Assembly (NCBI GenBank): GCA_023417655.1
Contig: JAEZFD010000074.1
Span: 1-25,858 of the forward strand
Direction: 5' to 3'
Length of the DNA stretch: 25,858 nucleotides
Source: Planctomycetota bacterium
GTDB lineage: Bacteria; Planctomycetota; Planctomycetia; Planctomycetales; Planctomycetaceae
Under the pieces are notes generated by a model that saw nothing but the letters and a program-made list of their open reading frames with translations, did no database searches and had not been told where the DNA came from. The first letter of the stretch is position 1; the number at the start of each line of letters is the position of its first letter. This document shows, one piece after another, positions 24,640 to 25,858 of this stretch. The translations under genes and the position numbers were made by a program.

Positions 24640-25858
24640 CTATGTCGTTGCAACGGTCGTCGGGGTCGCAGCTGGTCCCTGCCGGTTAGTTAACCACAGG
24701 AGCACCGGGCAGGCGATGTAGAGAGAACTGAAAGTTCCCACCAGAATCCCCAGCAACAAGCAGTAGGCGAATCCATGAATTCCCTCTCCCCCCAGGATGT
24801 ACATCACAATCAGCACGACGATCGTCGTGGTGGCGGTGAGCAATGTCCGGGAGAGTGTCTGATTCAGACTCTGATTCACCATTCGGGTTGTCAGCAGCGG
24901 GTTCCGGCCGCGCACTTCACGGATGCGGTCGAAGACCACGATCTTGTCGTTCAGTGAGTAACCAATGATCGTCAGGAACGATGCCACGATGGTCAGGTTG
25001 ATTTTGAAATCTTCCAGCATCAGCAGGTCCCCTAGGGTATTGCCGCTCATGTAAGCACCGAGCGTCAGCAGCCCCAAAGTGATCAACACATCGAAGACCA
25101 GAGCAGCACAAGCGGCGACCCCGAAGGTCACATGCTGGAACCGGATCCAAAGGTAGGCAATGATCGAGAGCAGACTCATCGCGATGGCCCAGAGAGCGGC
25201 CATCTGAGTATCGCCAGCGACGACGGCTTCGAAGGTGTTGATTTCTTCAAAGTGAGGAGCACCCTGAACACGTTCCACGAAGGCGTCCAATGCCCCCTTC
25301 GCTTCTGCGACAGGAACCGATGGAGCAAACCGGATCACCACTTCTTCGTTCTTGGCGTTGTCAGCCTTCACGCCAGTTGCCGTGACCAGTTCTTCCACCT
25401 GAGTCAGGTGGGTCTTTGACTTCAGGTGATCAATCGCCTGCTCTGCAATGGAACTTGGCATCATCGGCTGTGTCAGCGTGATGATCGCTTCGTTCCAGCC
25501 GGCAAAAGCTCCCTTGAGTGGGTCATCGCCACCGAGATCGGCTTCTCCGGTCTTGGCGACTTCCTTCAGCTCCCCAACTTTCACTTCCTGCTGAACCAGT
25601 TTCATATTGGTGTCAGCGAACGCATCTTTAATATTTGCACTCACCTTAGCAGGATCCGACTCAATCGTTCGCATGCGGAACAGGACGGTCTTGCCATCCC
25701 CTTCTCCCAAGGTCAGTCGCTCGAGAGAGAGTGACTTCTCGAACTTCTTGTCCAGAGCAGCGCGAACTTCATCCGCACTCGGAGCATCGCCGACAAAGCG
25801 GAAGGTCACCATTGAGCCCCCACGGAAGTCGATGTCGAGATTGTCTTTTCCGCGAATG
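24640..25858 (-). CDS. secF: Protein translocase subunit SecF (or C-terminal half of SecDF), partial
   Basis: SecF with SecD uses the proton gradient to help complete protein export through SecYEG. The reading frame is open to the right edge of the window, so the N-terminus is missing. Just inside the edge the family hallmark appears as DFRGGS. A long periplasmic region follows (about 200 residues), then five membrane segments starting near LWAIAMSLLSIIAYLW. The diagnostic GYSLNDKIVVFDRIREVR lies between the third and fourth, and the protein ends in a Thr/Ala-rich tail after LWLTNRQG. The internal ATG at 25812 is not a true start, since the conserved GGS motif precedes it. Planctomycetes often fuse SecD and SecF; the window cannot show which applies. 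A terminator follows. Confidence 0.93.
   Translation of the reverse strand, partial: IRGKDNLDIDFRGGSMVTFRFVGDAPSADEVRAALDKKFEKSLSLERLTLGEGDGKTVLFRMRTIESDPAKVSANIKDAFADTNMKLVQQEVKVGELKEVAKTGEADLGGDDPLKGAFAGWNEAIITLTQPMMPSSIAEQAIDHLKSKTHLTQVEELVTATGVKADNAKNEEVVIRFAPSVPVAEAKGALDAFVERVQGAPHFEEINTFEAVVAGDTQMAALWAIAMSLLSIIAYLWIRFQHVTFGVAACAALVFDVLITLGLLTLGAYMSGNTLGDLLMLEDFKINLTIVASFLTIIGYSLNDKIVVFDRIREVRGRNPLLTTRMVNQSLNQTLSRTLLTATTTIVVLIVMYILGGEGIHGFAYCLLLGILVGTFSSLYIACPVLLWLTNRQGPAATPTTVATT

Overview
The window looks like a chromosomal segment of a planctomycete (Planctomycetota), probably of the Planctomycetaceae/Gimesia type. The evidence is two DUF1559 prepilin-like secreted proteins with the H-x9-DG motif, a small lipoprotein of the kind usually found beside them, a BamA with a long proline-rich insertion, a CsrA, and a moderately high G+C content with mixed strand use. 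No rRNA, tRNA, IS element, prophage or CRISPR array was found.

Layout. Positions 238-5516 (+) carry a secreted HEAT/TPR-repeat protein, the tRNA-modifying GTPase MnmE and a divergent RNase HII-like protein. Positions 5559-8987 (-) carry a lipoprotein, two tandem DUF1559 paralogues and IspF. Positions 9309-11818 (+) hold a sigma-54-like promoter, csrA, a secreted S41/PDZ protease with an Asn/Pro/Tyr-rich tail, and a strong terminator. A YcaC-like cysteine hydrolase lies at 11861-12529 (-). A two-gene unit with an ATGA overlap at 13044-14758 (+) encodes an unknown protein and a DnaQ-like exonuclease fused to a probable BRCT domain. Positions 14891-19675 (-) hold a terminator, BamA and a primary-type sigma-70 factor. 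A 1.3-kb stretch with no convincing gene (19676-21007) is unusually rich in perfect hairpins. It is followed by an ECF sigma factor with a clear terminator and a TTG-initiated MoxR ATPase on +. The MoxR gene converges, with only 3 bp between stop codons, on a minus-strand group of an RlmL-like rRNA methyltransferase, an ASCH-domain protein and SecF, the last running off the right edge.

How the parts relate. Much of the window serves gene expression (MnmE, RlmL-like, CsrA, two sigma factors) and envelope biogenesis (BamA, SecF, secreted protease, lipoprotein, prepilin-like proteins). The least ordinary items are the hairpin-rich region around 20165-20937 (candidate structured RNA), the RNase HII-like protein with altered active-site motifs, the exonuclease-BRCT pair, the glycine-riboswitch-like fragment downstream of ispF, and the sigma-54-like promoter before csrA. 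I did not find a complete, clearly new multi-gene system. The best candidates for undescribed biology are the structured RNA region and the two-gene exonuclease unit.
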